In this document: piece by piece, positions 16,046 through 24,286 of the stretch | How positions within the stretch are numbered: position 1 is the first letter of the stretch | Layout: the number at the start of each line of letters is the position of its first letter | NCBI GenBank assembly: GCA_964370005.1 | Contig: CAYJGR010000011.1 | Span: 1 to 35,184, forward strand | Source: Heteroruminococcus sp964370005 | Lineage (GTDB): Bacteria; Bacillota; Clostridia; Oscillospirales; Ruminococcaceae | Direction of reading: 5' to 3' | Length of the DNA stretch: 35,184 nucleotides | Translations under genes and position numbers: made by a program | The notes under the pieces: model-generated | Databases searched by the model: none | What the model was told of the DNA's origin: nothing | What the model saw: the letters and a program-made list of their open reading frames with translations, nothing else

Positions 16046-17443
16046 ATGTTTCGCAGATTGTTTGCAGTGGAAAATATGATACCTGCCCAGCGTGTCTGCG
16101 GAGAGCTACCCTCCACAAAACAGGCCTACCGCACCAACCTCGCTGTCGCTTGGCCCTCGGCCCTTGAATTTTTCTTGGTGGCGCTCATATCTGCAATAGA
16201 CACCGTGATGGTAGGTTCACTCGGGCATGAAGCCATAACCGCTGTGGGTATCACTACACAACCCCGCTTCATCGTGATTGCCATAATAACGGCACTTAAT
16301 GTGGGGGTCACCGCCGTGGTGGCCAGACGGCGTGGCCAGGATGATCCCATGTCGGCCAACCGTTGTTTGCGCCAAGGTATACTGCTTTCGGCCGGCCTGT
16401 CGCTGTTTGTGGGGGCAGTGGCTTTCACCTTTGCCCCACAGCTACTCGAATTTGCGGGGGCACAGGAAGATGTCATCCATAATGCGGTGCTGTATTTTCG
16501 CATAATTGTAATGGGTAATATCTTTCTATCGCTAAGCCTCACCATAAACGCCGCACAACGTGGGATAGGTAACACCAAAGTGTCGATGCGTACAAACCTC
16601 ATCGCCAATGTTATAAACATGATATTTAACTACCTGCTCATAGGCGGCAACCTCGGTTTCCCCGCTTGGGGGGTGGCGGGTGCGGCCATAGCTACTGTAC
16701 TTGGCAATGTCGTGGCCTGCGTAATGTCCTTCTACTCGGTATTCGGCCATAATGACTTTTTGCGACTTGGCCTTTCTATGTCATGGAAGTTTGACAAAGA
16801 AACCGTGGGCGCTGTCTTTAAGGTGGCCAAGGGTGCGCTGATTGAACAGCTTATCTTGCGTGTTGGCTTTTTCTCCTACTCCAAAATTGTGGCAGAACTT
16901 GGTACCCTCGCCTTTGCCGCACATCAGGTAGCCATGAATGCCCTTATCATCTCTTTTTCACTCGGCGACGGCCTCGGGGTGGCCTCTGCCTCATTGATTG
17001 GTCAAAATCTCGGCTCGGGGCGCCCCGATTTGGCCACGATTTACGGGCAAATCGGTCAACGGCTCGGCCTTGTGGTCTCTGCCGCACTCTGTGTAATATT
17101 TATATCACTGCGCATACCTATCATCTCGGCCTTTGATAGCTCGCCCGATATGCTCACACTGTGCGAACCGCTTATGCTCATAGCCGGATTTGCCTGCCTT
17201 GGTCAGGTGTCGGCCGCCATATATGCGGGAGGACTGCGGGGCGCCGGGGATGTAAATTTTGTCGCAGTGATGTCGCTTATCACCATCGGCGGCATAAGGC
17301 CTGTGTTATCTTGGGTGCTTTGTTACCCATTGGGTTTTGGGCTTGTGGGTGCTTGGATAGCACTCCTAATAGATCAGTTTTTACGCCTTTTGCTCGGTGG
17401 AATCCGCTTTGCAAGCGGTAAATGGGCAAGTATAAAGGTTTAG
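16046..17443 (+). CDS. MATE family multidrug/metabolite efflux protein
   Basis: The 465-residue protein has the two-times-six membrane helix layout of MATE exporters. The first helix region reads AVAWPSALEFFLVALISAIDTVMVGSLG, with the usual TVMVG motif. Further family blocks are GVTAVVARRRGQ, NMIFNYLLIGGNLGFPAWGVAGAA, and in the second half VAMNALIISFSLGDGLGVASASLIGQNLG. MATE proteins exchange Na+ or H+ for organic cations or metabolites. The ATG follows AAGGGGGCG. The DUF815 gene starts 34 bp downstream, so the two are probably co-transcribed. The substrate cannot be told from sequence. Confidence 0.93.
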   Translation: MFRRLFAVENMIPAQRVCGELPSTKQAYRTNLAVAWPSALEFFLVALISAIDTVMVGSLGHEAITAVGITTQPRFIVIAIITALNVGVTAVVARRRGQDDPMSANRCLRQGILLSAGLSLFVGAVAFTFAPQLLEFAGAQEDVIHNAVLYFRIIVMGNIFLSLSLTINAAQRGIGNTKVSMRTNLIANVINMIFNYLLIGGNLGFPAWGVAGAAIATVLGNVVACVMSFYSVFGHNDFLRLGLSMSWKFDKETVGAVFKVAKGALIEQLILRVGFFSYSKIVAELGTLAFAAHQVAMNALIISFSLGDGLGVASASLIGQNLGSGRPDLATIYGQIGQRLGLVVSAALCVIFISLRIPIISAFDSSPDMLTLCEPLMLIAGFACLGQVSAAIYAGGLRGAGDVNFVAVMSLITIGGIRPVLSWVLCYPLGFGLVGAWIALLIDQFLRLLLGGIRFASGKWASIKV

Positions 17444-17477
17444 ACCCATATTTTTAGGATGGATTGGAGAGGTTCCC

Positions 17478-18695
17478 ATGGAAAAGAAGTTTGTAGGTAT
17501 TATAAAAAATCTTGATTATCTCACCGTATTTCGTTCGCTTTTGGACGACCCTGTCATCACTTCATTGCGAAAATTGGCCGAGTATAGCGGTAGTATAGAT
17601 ATAAAAAAAGCTGAGAATGCCCCTTACATTTACGGCCGGGCCGTTGCCGAACTGTATAAAAGAACTTCATGTATTACCGATTATATCTGCACACTTGTGG
17701 GTGAGGATGAAAATTTTTATATACGTGGGGTGGGTGCGGGGCAAAAGTTGGACCCCCTCCTCCAAAACGCCCTTGAAAATGACCTGCATATTTTGCAGGA
17801 GCTGGCCACCCTTGACTGCGGGGAAATCACAGCACACCTCCCACACTCGGATAAAGCCCCCCGATGGGAGATTCATGACATAAATTTATTAAAGTTTTAT
17901 AATTCGAGGCTGTCCGAACTTAAAACTACCGGCTACGGCGTTTTTGCCAAATATGATGCATTTTTATTTGATCGTCGAGGGCTTTGCCCCGTGCCTCACC
18001 CCGATACCCAACAGCTTTCGGACTTGTGCGGTTATGGGCGGGAGAGAGGGATTGTGCTACAAAATACCGCCGAATTTGTCAGCGATCGCCCTGCCAACAA
18101 CCTACTGCTCTACGGTGACGCCGGCACCGGCAAAAGCGCCACCATAAAGGCAATATTCAACCATTATAAATCACAGGGGCTGCGCCTGATAGAGCTTAAA
18201 AAAGAGAATTTGGTGTGTCTCCCCTCTTTGCTTGAAGAGCTTGCGGGCAATCCCCTAAAATTTATACTATTTATCGATGATTTAAGTTTTAATAAAAATG
18301 ATGACAGCTTTTCCTCACTCAAAGCGGTATTAGAGGGCAGTGTGGCGGCCACCGGCTCCAACTGCATCATATACGCCACCAGCAACCGTCGCCACCTTGT
18401 CAAGGAGAATTTCTCCGACCGTGAGGGAGATGAACTGCACCTGGGCGATACCATGCAGGAGGTGCTTAGCTTGTCGGCACGTTTTGGCATGACCATCACC
18501 TTTCAATCCCCCGATAGGGAAAGTTACCAAGAGATTGTCGAGCATTTTGCCAAAAAGTACGGCATTGACATGCCCTGTGAAGAGCTGTTCACACGCGCCG
18601 AGGCTTTTGCCATACGCAGTGGCGGACGCAGTCCACGCACCGCCAAACATTTTGTGCAGTCGCTATCGGTGGCCAAAAATTCCGAGAAGGATTAG
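17478..18695 (+). CDS. DUF815 family AAA+ ATPase
   Basis: The 405-residue protein has an N-terminal part without recognised motifs (1-190), then a P-loop ATPase domain: Walker A GDAGTGKS (213-220), Walker B FILFIDD (262-268), a sensor-like IIYATSNRRH and an arginine-rich stretch SGGRSPRTAKHFVQ near the end. The order matches the DUF815 family of predicted AAA+ ATPases, common in Clostridia and without an agreed role. The ATG follows GGAGAGG. No membrane segment is seen. The gene follows the MATE gene closely and ends in a strong terminator. The family call is firm; the function is unknown. Confidence 0.88.
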   Translation: MEKKFVGIIKNLDYLTVFRSLLDDPVITSLRKLAEYSGSIDIKKAENAPYIYGRAVAELYKRTSCITDYICTLVGEDENFYIRGVGAGQKLDPLLQNALENDLHILQELATLDCGEITAHLPHSDKAPRWEIHDINLLKFYNSRLSELKTTGYGVFAKYDAFLFDRRGLCPVPHPDTQQLSDLCGYGRERGIVLQNTAEFVSDRPANNLLLYGDAGTGKSATIKAIFNHYKSQGLRLIELKKENLVCLPSLLEELAGNPLKFILFIDDLSFNKNDDSFSSLKAVLEGSVAATGSNCIIYATSNRRHLVKENFSDREGDELHLGDTMQEVLSLSARFGMTITFQSPDRESYQEIVEHFAKKYGIDMPCEELFTRAEAFAIRSGGRSPRTAKHFVQSLSVAKNSEKD

Positions 18696-18708
18696 ATTTA
18701 AAACTTTT

Positions 18709-18746
18709 ACCCCCTACGCTATGGTGTTATACACAACGTAGGGGGT
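18709..18746. terminator. Bidirectional terminator between the DUF815 and DUF1836 genes
   Basis: A 10-bp perfect stem ACCCCCTACG/CGTAGGGGGT has T-rich flanks on the plus side (ATCTTTT) and, read from the other strand, AAAAGTTTT after the stem. It lies between the two convergent stop codons and probably serves both. Confidence 0.85.
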
Positions 18747-18751
18747 ATCTT

Positions 18752-19312
18752 TTATGCATTTTTAGGGTTGTTTGGGGGATAATATTCATCGATCATACGC
18801 CCGGCCGCATTTTGACACAATGCCGAAATCGTACTAAGCGCCAATATGGTTTGCACATGCTCCTCAGGTTTTGTCTGCTTATCGCTGTGGATGAGCTCCC
18901 CAATGTAATCGGGCAGGCTACTACCGACACGGCTTCCGAGTGATACCACACAGCGATAGAGATTATCCACCTCTCGGGGGTTATACCGTCCCCCAGCGTC
19001 CGAAATCTGTCGGTCAAGCCCCTCAAATAGTCTGCTTATATCCTGCACCGACATGCTTTGTTTTAGGTTGTATATCAGTAGCATCATAAGTATGTGCTCT
19101 TTAGAATACTTTTTTCCCTTGATACGCTTTAATAGACCATCTTTTGAGTAGTTGTTTATCATGGTTTTGGTCATGATTTTATCGCTGTCGGTGCGCTTAT
19201 TTTCCTCGAGGGCGGTATCAAGCAGTGTGATTATTTGATCCATGTATAGATCTATATCGGGTATTTTTTCGGGTGGTATCTCGGCACGGCTCATATAGCT
19301 TTGTAAATCCAT
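18752..19312 (-). CDS. DUF1836 domain protein, putative HTH regulator
   Basis: The 186-residue protein has the DUF1836 pattern: IPDIDLYMDQIITLLDTAL, then KIMTKTMINNYSKDGLL and KKYSKEHILMMLLIYNLKQ, which together resemble the winged-helix of MerR-like regulators. It is all-helical and polar, without membrane segments. The family is widespread in Clostridia and has no assigned target. The ATG follows a weak AGAGAG site. It has its own promoter and faces away from the hemolysin III gene, sharing the upstream region with it. Function beyond possible DNA binding is not known. Confidence 0.85.
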   Translation of the reverse strand: MDLQSYMSRAEIPPEKIPDIDLYMDQIITLLDTALEENKRTDSDKIMTKTMINNYSKDGLLKRIKGKKYSKEHILMMLLIYNLKQSMSVQDISRLFEGLDRQISDAGGRYNPREVDNLYRCVVSLGSRVGSSLPDYIGELIHSDKQTKPEEHVQTILALSTISALCQNAAGRMIDEYYPPNNPKNA

Positions 19313-19367
19313 GTTATCTCTCTGCCTTTCTCTGGCCTCATCGCAAAATTATCGTCATCTACATACT

Positions 19368-19396
19368 ATAATATAAAATATTGTAATAAAAATCAA
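19368..19396 (-). promoter_or_regulatory. Promoter of the DUF1836 gene
   Basis: TTGATT (19391-19396) and TATTAT (19368-19373) are 17 bp apart on the minus strand, about 55 bp before the start codon. Confidence 0.6.
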
Positions 19397-19403
19397 GTTT
19401 CTA

Positions 19404-19432
19404 TTGCATTATCATTTTATATGTGGTATCAT
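19404..19432 (+). promoter_or_regulatory. Candidate promoter of the hemolysin III gene
   Basis: TTGCAT (19404-19409) and TATCAT (19427-19432) are 17 bp apart. A better -10 box (TATAAT, 19460-19465) lies closer to the gene but has no matching -35 box, so either may be used. Confidence 0.45.
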
Positions 19433-19490
19433 CTCATCATAATATAGTTTTCATTACTATATAATATGATTATAAAGTAGGTGTTATGTT

Positions 19491-20141
19491 GTGTCGTGTT
19501 ACTTTTCTCGTGCAAAAGATCCTCTGAGCAGTTTTAGCCACCTTTTAGGTGCCTGCGTATTTTTGTTCGGTACGGTGGGGCTTGTGCTTAAAGGTTTTTT
19601 GACTGCAAAGCCCACCGAGCTTTTGGTGGCAGCTGCTATATTTGGTTGTTCCTTAGTCATGCTATATTCGGCCAGCGCTGTTTATCACTTTGTAAGCTCC
19701 ACCGAGCGAGTTAATATGTTACTACGAAAACTCGACCACGCCATGATATATGTGCTAATCGCAGGAAGCTACACCCCCGTGATATTGCGGTTTTATCCCC
19801 CCGAAAAGGCCTCGCTTTTCACCATCATCATTTGGTCGATTGCCCTCGCCGGAATCGCCATAAAACTGCTGTGGTTTTCGGCTCCACGCCTACTTTATAC
19901 CGGCCTTTATCTGCTGATGGGGTGGTTTATCCTCGTGGACTTATCGGCGCTTAACAGCATGAGCGCACCTGCTATAGCACTGCTTGTGGGTGGTGGCGTC
20001 GCCTACACGACCGGCGGTGTGATTTATGGCATCAAAAAACCAAACTTCTCCCCCAAATTCACCCACCACGATTTCTTCCACATGTTTGTATTGCTGGGCA
20101 GTCTTTGCCATTATCTGCTTGTTTTACTATTTGTGGTGTAG
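19491..20141 (+). CDS. Hemolysin III family (PAQR-like) membrane protein
   Basis: The 216-residue protein has seven predicted membrane helices and the family's histidine/serine metal motif: SHLLGA near the N-terminus, YSASAVYHF and LDHAMIYVLIAGSYTPV in the middle, and HHDFFHMFVLLGSLCHY at the C-terminus. These residues bind zinc in the PAQR superfamily, where hydrolase-like activity on membrane lipids is proposed. The name hemolysin is historical and no toxin role is implied. The start is a GTG at 19491, since the nearby ATG at 19486 is out of frame. It is monocistronic and convergent with ftsZ across a shared terminator. Confidence 0.92.
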   Translation: MSCYFSRAKDPLSSFSHLLGACVFLFGTVGLVLKGFLTAKPTELLVAAAIFGCSLVMLYSASAVYHFVSSTERVNMLLRKLDHAMIYVLIAGSYTPVILRFYPPEKASLFTIIIWSIALAGIAIKLLWFSAPRLLYTGLYLLMGWFILVDLSALNSMSAPAIALLVGGGVAYTTGGVIYGIKKPNFSPKFTHHDFFHMFVLLGSLCHYLLVLLFVV

Positions 20142-20169
20142 GCCTAACAACATTATATTAACACAAAAA

Positions 20170-20203
20170 ATCTCCCGTCACAGTGCACACTGCGGCGGGA
20201 GAT
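20170..20203. terminator. Bidirectional terminator between hemolysin III gene and ftsZ
   Basis: The stem TCTCCCGTC/GGCGGGAGA (one G-T pair) has six Ts after it on the minus strand and AACTTTT after it on the plus strand. It marks the end of the dcw cluster. Confidence 0.88.
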
Positions 20204-20208
20204 AACTT

Positions 20209-21330
20209 TTATCTATCCTTGTTGTTAAACAAATCCAAAATGCTGTCAAACTCGATGTCCTCGCCGTCGTTTCGATCGCTCAAAGCGTCGGGTAGGTCAT
20301 CCTCGGAGCTGTCCTGTTCTGTGCCCAAATCGGCAGATGGCACTTTTGGAATGCTGTAGCCCGGGAGGTCGTCATTCTCAAAGTTCGTGGCGATGACCGT
20401 CACCTTCATCTCGTCGGTCATGCTCTCGTCAAATGCCACACCCCAAATGTAATTTACATCCTTGTGGGCAGCGTCATGTATCATGGATGAGGCGATGTTT
20501 ATATCCTCAAGGCTAACATCGGGCGAGGTGATAAAGTTGATAATAACACCCTTTGCACCGTTGATAGAAGTCTCGAGAAGGGGCGACGATATAGCCGACT
20601 GGGCGGCTTTCTCGGCCTTCTTATCCCCAGTGGCCTGTCCCATACCCATGTGGGCATATCCCGCATTTCGCAGCACTTCGGTGGCATCGGCAAAGTCAAC
20701 ATTGACAACGCCGGGAATATTGATAAGATCGGATATACTCTGCACCGCTTGACGCAGTACATCGTCGGCCGCCGTAAAGGCGTTCATCAAAGTGATTTTT
20801 TCCTCGGTTATAAACTGCAATCTATCATTGGGGATAACAAGCAGTGCGTCCACATGTTCACGTAGGGCACTAATACCCTGTTCGGCCTGCTCGCTACGGT
20901 GGCGACCCTCAAACTCAAAAGGCTTTGTCACCACGCCAACTGTCAAAATGCCCTGCTCCTTGGCGATACGTGCCACGACGGGCGCACCACCTGTGCCTGT
21001 GCCACCGCCCATGCCGGCCGTGATAAACACCATCTGACTGCCTCTGATTGTGGCGGCAATCTCCTCTTTGCTATCCTCGGCAGCCTTCTCGCCTGCGGCG
21101 GGGATGCCACCCGCGCCTATGCCTCGCTCACCTATATGAATTTTATATGTGGCTTTGGAAAAGCGCAGTGCTTGACGGTCGGTGTTGATAGAGATGTACT
21201 CGGCGACACTGCTCATACCCGAATCTATCATGCGATTTACAGCATTGCCGCCACCGCCACCTACTCCTATCACCTTTATGGATACAACCGGGGCAAAATC
21301 GCCGTCCAAGTCGATGTTCATATTGTTCAC
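20209..21330 (-). CDS. ftsZ: Cell division protein FtsZ
   Basis: FtsZ is the tubulin-like GTPase that forms the division ring. The 373-residue protein has the glycine-rich start VIGVGGGGGNAVNRMI (about 20-35), the tubulin signature GMGGGTGTGG (106-115) and a T7 loop NVDFADATEV with the catalytic aspartates. After the globular core comes an acidic linker (about 320-360). The last residues FDSILDLFNNKDR do not match the usual conserved C-terminal peptide with D-I-P-x-F-L. GTG at 21330 is the start, with GGGAGGA 7 bases upstream. It is the last gene of the cluster, 230 bp after ftsQ, without ftsA between them. Confidence 0.97.
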   Translation of the reverse strand: MNNMNIDLDGDFAPVVSIKVIGVGGGGGNAVNRMIDSGMSSVAEYISINTDRQALRFSKATYKIHIGERGIGAGGIPAAGEKAAEDSKEEIAATIRGSQMVFITAGMGGGTGTGGAPVVARIAKEQGILTVGVVTKPFEFEGRHRSEQAEQGISALREHVDALLVIPNDRLQFITEEKITLMNAFTAADDVLRQAVQSISDLINIPGVVNVDFADATEVLRNAGYAHMGMGQATGDKKAEKAAQSAISSPLLETSINGAKGVIINFITSPDVSLEDINIASSMIHDAAHKDVNYIWGVAFDESMTDEMKVTVIATNFENDDLPGYSIPKVPSADLGTEQDSSEDDLPDALSDRNDGEDIEFDSILDLFNNKDR

Positions 21331-21562
21331 TTAGTTATCCTCCCAAGCAGAAATTTTGCAATCTTTGTCCTTTTGACACCCTCATTAAATTATCTCAACT
21401 ATACTCCACATAAGGTTATCAGATTTTAATGCACAAATCAATAGATATTGTGTTTTTTATTGTCCCACAGTCATTTTTTTTGCATATATACATCACAAAT
21501 AGGATAATATTTCCTTTTGATGCAAATTTTACCCTGTTTTTACGCCCATATTACTCCTGTAA

Positions 21563-22666
21563 CTATTCACTGTCCGACTGCTCGTCTTGTTCGTCGTCAC
21601 TCGTCTGCACCTGCTCATCGGAGGAAGACGAGGAGGGTGTAAGTGTAGCCGGATCAACATATGTGCCGGTGAGCTCATCAAACACATAATGCTCGGGTAT
21701 GCCGTAATCTATCGGTGGGGCATCCTGTGGATCAACCCACACTCTGCCACTTTGCTCGGCATATATCGTCCCCACAAAATTCTCCTCGAGCTGTGTGTCT
21801 ATTATCTCTTTTACAAACTCCATCTTATGAACTAAGTCGCCCTCACTGCCAAACTCTACGGTGATATCAGGACTGTAATGAAATACAATGTTATAACGGT
21901 CACTTAAATCCACCTGCTGGGCTGTGAGTCCTGTTTGTGCCATCCCATCCACAATATAGCTCGCCATCAGCATGATCTCCTTGGAGGTTTCGGCCTGCTG
22001 TAGCTGCGTATCTGTTGGCTCCTCGGGTAGGTCTTGGAGGTAGTCTCCCGTCTCCAACTCGGATGGTGGCTGCCATCCCACAATCGGTATCACCCCCGCA
22101 GGTAAATCCGCCCCCATCTCCAATATGCGTCCCTCACGACTTATAAGTGTGTACCCCTGGGCATAATCCCCAAATCCCGCTATCGGATTTGCATAGCTCA
22201 CTTCAACAATTATCTCGGGGGGATATTCTCGGGTGAGTTTGACATCGTTGATATAAGAAAACTCATTTATCAAGTTTTGACGAGCACGTTCTAAGTCGGC
22301 TAAAAACAGATTGTCCTGCAACGCTATACCCAACTCGGCCTTTATGTCTTCCTCGCTGTAATGCACTTCACTTTGGGATATCAGACTGTCGTCATCTTCT
22401 GTCGTATCGTCGGTATTGTCCTGTGTCGTCACTTGCGGATACTGTACCGTTATGTTCTCTATCTTAAAAAACACCGTGAGAGACAACACAACCACAACGG
22501 TTATAAGCACCACTAAAATAAGCATGTAGTGCAAGAAAAAGTTGCCTCTGCGACGGCGACGACGGCGAGGCTTGTCCTTTTTTGACGACTTTCTTCTCGC
22601 ATTTTGTCTTGCCATTTGCTCGGTGGCTCTGCCGTCGGGTATATTGTTAATCATTCTTTGTTTCAT
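21563..22666 (-). CDS. ftsQ: Cell division protein FtsQ/DivIB
   Basis: FtsQ/DivIB links the division ring to the septal wall synthases. The 367-residue protein has a basic cytoplasmic start (seven Arg/Lys in a row region near residues 33-40), one membrane helix (about 46-67), a POTRA domain containing FKIENITVQYPQ and YSEEDIKAELG, split by an acidic low-complexity insert rich in Thr and Asp. It then has the FtsQ beta domain with NDVKLTREYPPEIIVEVSYANP. The C-terminal tail is acidic and rich in Ser, Gln and Asp. The ATG at 22666 follows a G-run; a second ATG four codons later is possible. It sits between murA and ftsZ as in many Clostridia. Confidence 0.9.
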   Translation of the reverse strand: MKQRMINNIPDGRATEQMARQNARRKSSKKDKPRRRRRRRGNFFLHYMLILVVLITVVVVLSLTVFFKIENITVQYPQVTTQDNTDDTTEDDDSLISQSEVHYSEEDIKAELGIALQDNLFLADLERARQNLINEFSYINDVKLTREYPPEIIVEVSYANPIAGFGDYAQGYTLISREGRILEMGADLPAGVIPIVGWQPPSELETGDYLQDLPEEPTDTQLQQAETSKEIMLMASYIVDGMAQTGLTAQQVDLSDRYNIVFHYSPDITVEFGSEGDLVHKMEFVKEIIDTQLEENFVGTIYAEQSGRVWVDPQDAPPIDYGIPEHYVFDELTGTYVDPATLTPSSSSSDEQVQTSDDEQDEQSDSE

Positions 22667-22713
22667 TTGGTTTTATCCCCCTTGGATAACAGGTGGTGGG
22701 AGGCGGACACAGA

Positions 22714-23964
22714 TCACCCAATCGCAATCTGTGCCCCTAATTTCTTTAAGTTATCAACAAAATATTCATAGCCTCGGTCTATATGATGTACACAGTCCAG
22801 ACGACTTTCCCCACGAGCGGCGAGAGCTGCTATGGCAAGGGCTGCACCACCTCGCAAATCGGTGCAACTCACCTGTGCGCCCTGTAGCTGTGATACACCC
22901 TGCACCACCGCCATGCGTCCCTCCACCTTTATATCGGCACCCATGCGCACAAGTTCCCCCACCTGCTTATATCTGCTCTCAAATATCGTCTCGATAAACA
23001 CCGATGTGCCCTCGGCCACACATGACATGGCCAGCATTATCGACTGTGCATCGGTGCAAAAGCCGGGATAGGGCATAGTTCGCACGCTTCGCAGTGCCAA
23101 AAGCCGTTTAGGTGCTTTAAGGGTGATTTTGTCCCCCTCGGTATATATCTTACATCCCGCCTCCTCAAAAAGTGGCAACACCGCCTCAAGATGATCGGGG
23201 CGTGTGCGCCCGAGTTCTATCTCTCCCCCCGTGGCCGCCGCCGCACTGAGATAAGTGGCCGCCGCAATGCGATCGGGGATGACACTGTACTCACATCCCG
23301 ATAGTTTTTTTACCCCCTCGACATGTATACTGCCATCGGGCATTATGGCGATGTTGGCCCCACAAGCCGATAAAAACTCCACCAAATCCACAATCTCGGG
23401 CTCACGGGCGGCGTTGTGCAGTTCTGTATGTCCCTTGGCAAGGCAGGAAGCCAATATAACATTCTCTGTGGCACCCACACTGGGGAATGGTAGGGTTATC
23501 TTTGCCCCATGCAGTCCGTTTGGGGCACTGCATTTTAGTAGGCCTCCCCCCTCCTGTACCTCTACCCCCAATTTGCGCAGAGAGGACAGGTGCATATCAA
23601 TGGGGCGGGGGCCAAGCTCACATCCGCCGGGCATACTTAGCTCGGCACGACCCCACCGTGCCACCACCGCCCCCAAAAACACGATAGAGGAGCGCATGGC
23701 ACGCATGAGAGTATCGGGTATGCGAAAATCACCCTTGCCATCAAATGATATATCCACCACGTCGCCATGGCGGTGGGTGGTGCATCCGAGATAGTGAAGA
23801 ATATTGCAGGCGGCCTCGACATCGGTGAGGCGGGGACAGTTATGTAGGACTGCCTTGTCACACAGCAGTGTGGCGGCCAAAATCGGTAGTGCCGCATTCT
23901 TTGCCCCATGGATATCAAGTTGCCCCTGCAGAGGTGTTCCTCCGTGGATTATATAGTTTTGCAT
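22714..23964 (-). CDS. murA: UDP-N-acetylglucosamine 1-carboxyvinyltransferase
   Basis: MurA transfers enolpyruvate from PEP to UDP-GlcNAc, the first committed step of peptidoglycan synthesis and the fosfomycin target. The 416-residue protein has the family start IIHGGTPLQGQLDIHGAKNA, the active-site loop MPGGCELGPRPIDMH with the catalytic Cys, the ISGCGSI-like region replaced by VEGVKKLSGCEYSVIPDRI, and the C-terminal block DLRGGAALAIAALAA. The ATG at 23964 is chosen for its AAAGGATG site and because it gives MQNYIIHGG. It is separated from murG by 322 bp of repeats, so it may have its own promoter. Confidence 0.96.
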   Translation of the reverse strand: MQNYIIHGGTPLQGQLDIHGAKNAALPILAATLLCDKAVLHNCPRLTDVEAACNILHYLGCTTHRHGDVVDISFDGKGDFRIPDTLMRAMRSSIVFLGAVVARWGRAELSMPGGCELGPRPIDMHLSSLRKLGVEVQEGGGLLKCSAPNGLHGAKITLPFPSVGATENVILASCLAKGHTELHNAAREPEIVDLVEFLSACGANIAIMPDGSIHVEGVKKLSGCEYSVIPDRIAAATYLSAAAATGGEIELGRTRPDHLEAVLPLFEEAGCKIYTEGDKITLKAPKRLLALRSVRTMPYPGFCTDAQSIMLAMSCVAEGTSVFIETIFESRYKQVGELVRMGADIKVEGRMAVVQGVSQLQGAQVSCTDLRGGAALAIAALAARGESRLDCVHHIDRGYEYFVDNLKKLGAQIAIG

Positions 23965-24007
23965 CGACGCTACATCCTTTCTCAGGACTTGGCAGGAGGT
24001 GTGTTTT

Positions 24008-24126
24008 GCCCTACGGCACAAAACAACTTTCCTCCCCGTTACAACATCCTATGCCAAAACGTCTTTGCAGGTGTATATCACTTTATATTAGCTGTGCTAA
24101 TATAAATTTGCCATGCCCGTAGGGCG
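24008..24126. repeat. Hairpin-rich stretch upstream of murA
   Basis: The outer arms GCCCTACGG and CCGTAGGGC lie about 100 bp apart. Inside is a perfect 7-bp stem ATATTAG/CTAATAT. No T-run suggests termination. It may be part of the murG-murA repeat block rather than a regulatory site. Confidence 0.5.
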
Positions 24127-24137
24127 GCATCTAAACC

Positions 24138-24271
24138 GACTAAGGACTAAAGACTAAAGACTAAAGGTGAAAGACTATGGTGTTTTGCTACGCAAAACGA
24201 TTTGTAAAATAATAAAAATCTCTGATTTTTATACCATAGTCATTAGTCATTCACCATTAGCCATTAGTCAT
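24138..24271. repeat. Heptamer-phased inverted repeat between murG and murA
   Basis: The left arm (24138-24181) is built of 7-bp units: four GACTAA(G/A) units, then GGTGAAA, then GACTATG. The right arm (24233-24271), read on the other strand, uses the same unit vocabulary: GACTAAT, GGCTAAT, GGTGAAT, GACTAAT, GACTATG. Both end in GGT next to a 51-bp loop that itself holds the hairpins GTTTTGC/GCAAAAC and AAAAATC/GATTTTT. In the folded form every seventh position is a mismatch. Confidence 0.75.
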
Positions 24272-24286
24272 AAATAATCCTGTGGA

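Noticed and set aside
20899..21429. 176-codon plus-strand frame opposite ftsZ
   Set aside because: Fully antisense to the conserved GTPase domain of ftsZ; no binding site or family match.
24138..24271. CRISPR array
   Set aside because: Units are 7 bp, contiguous and without spacers, and no cas genes are present.
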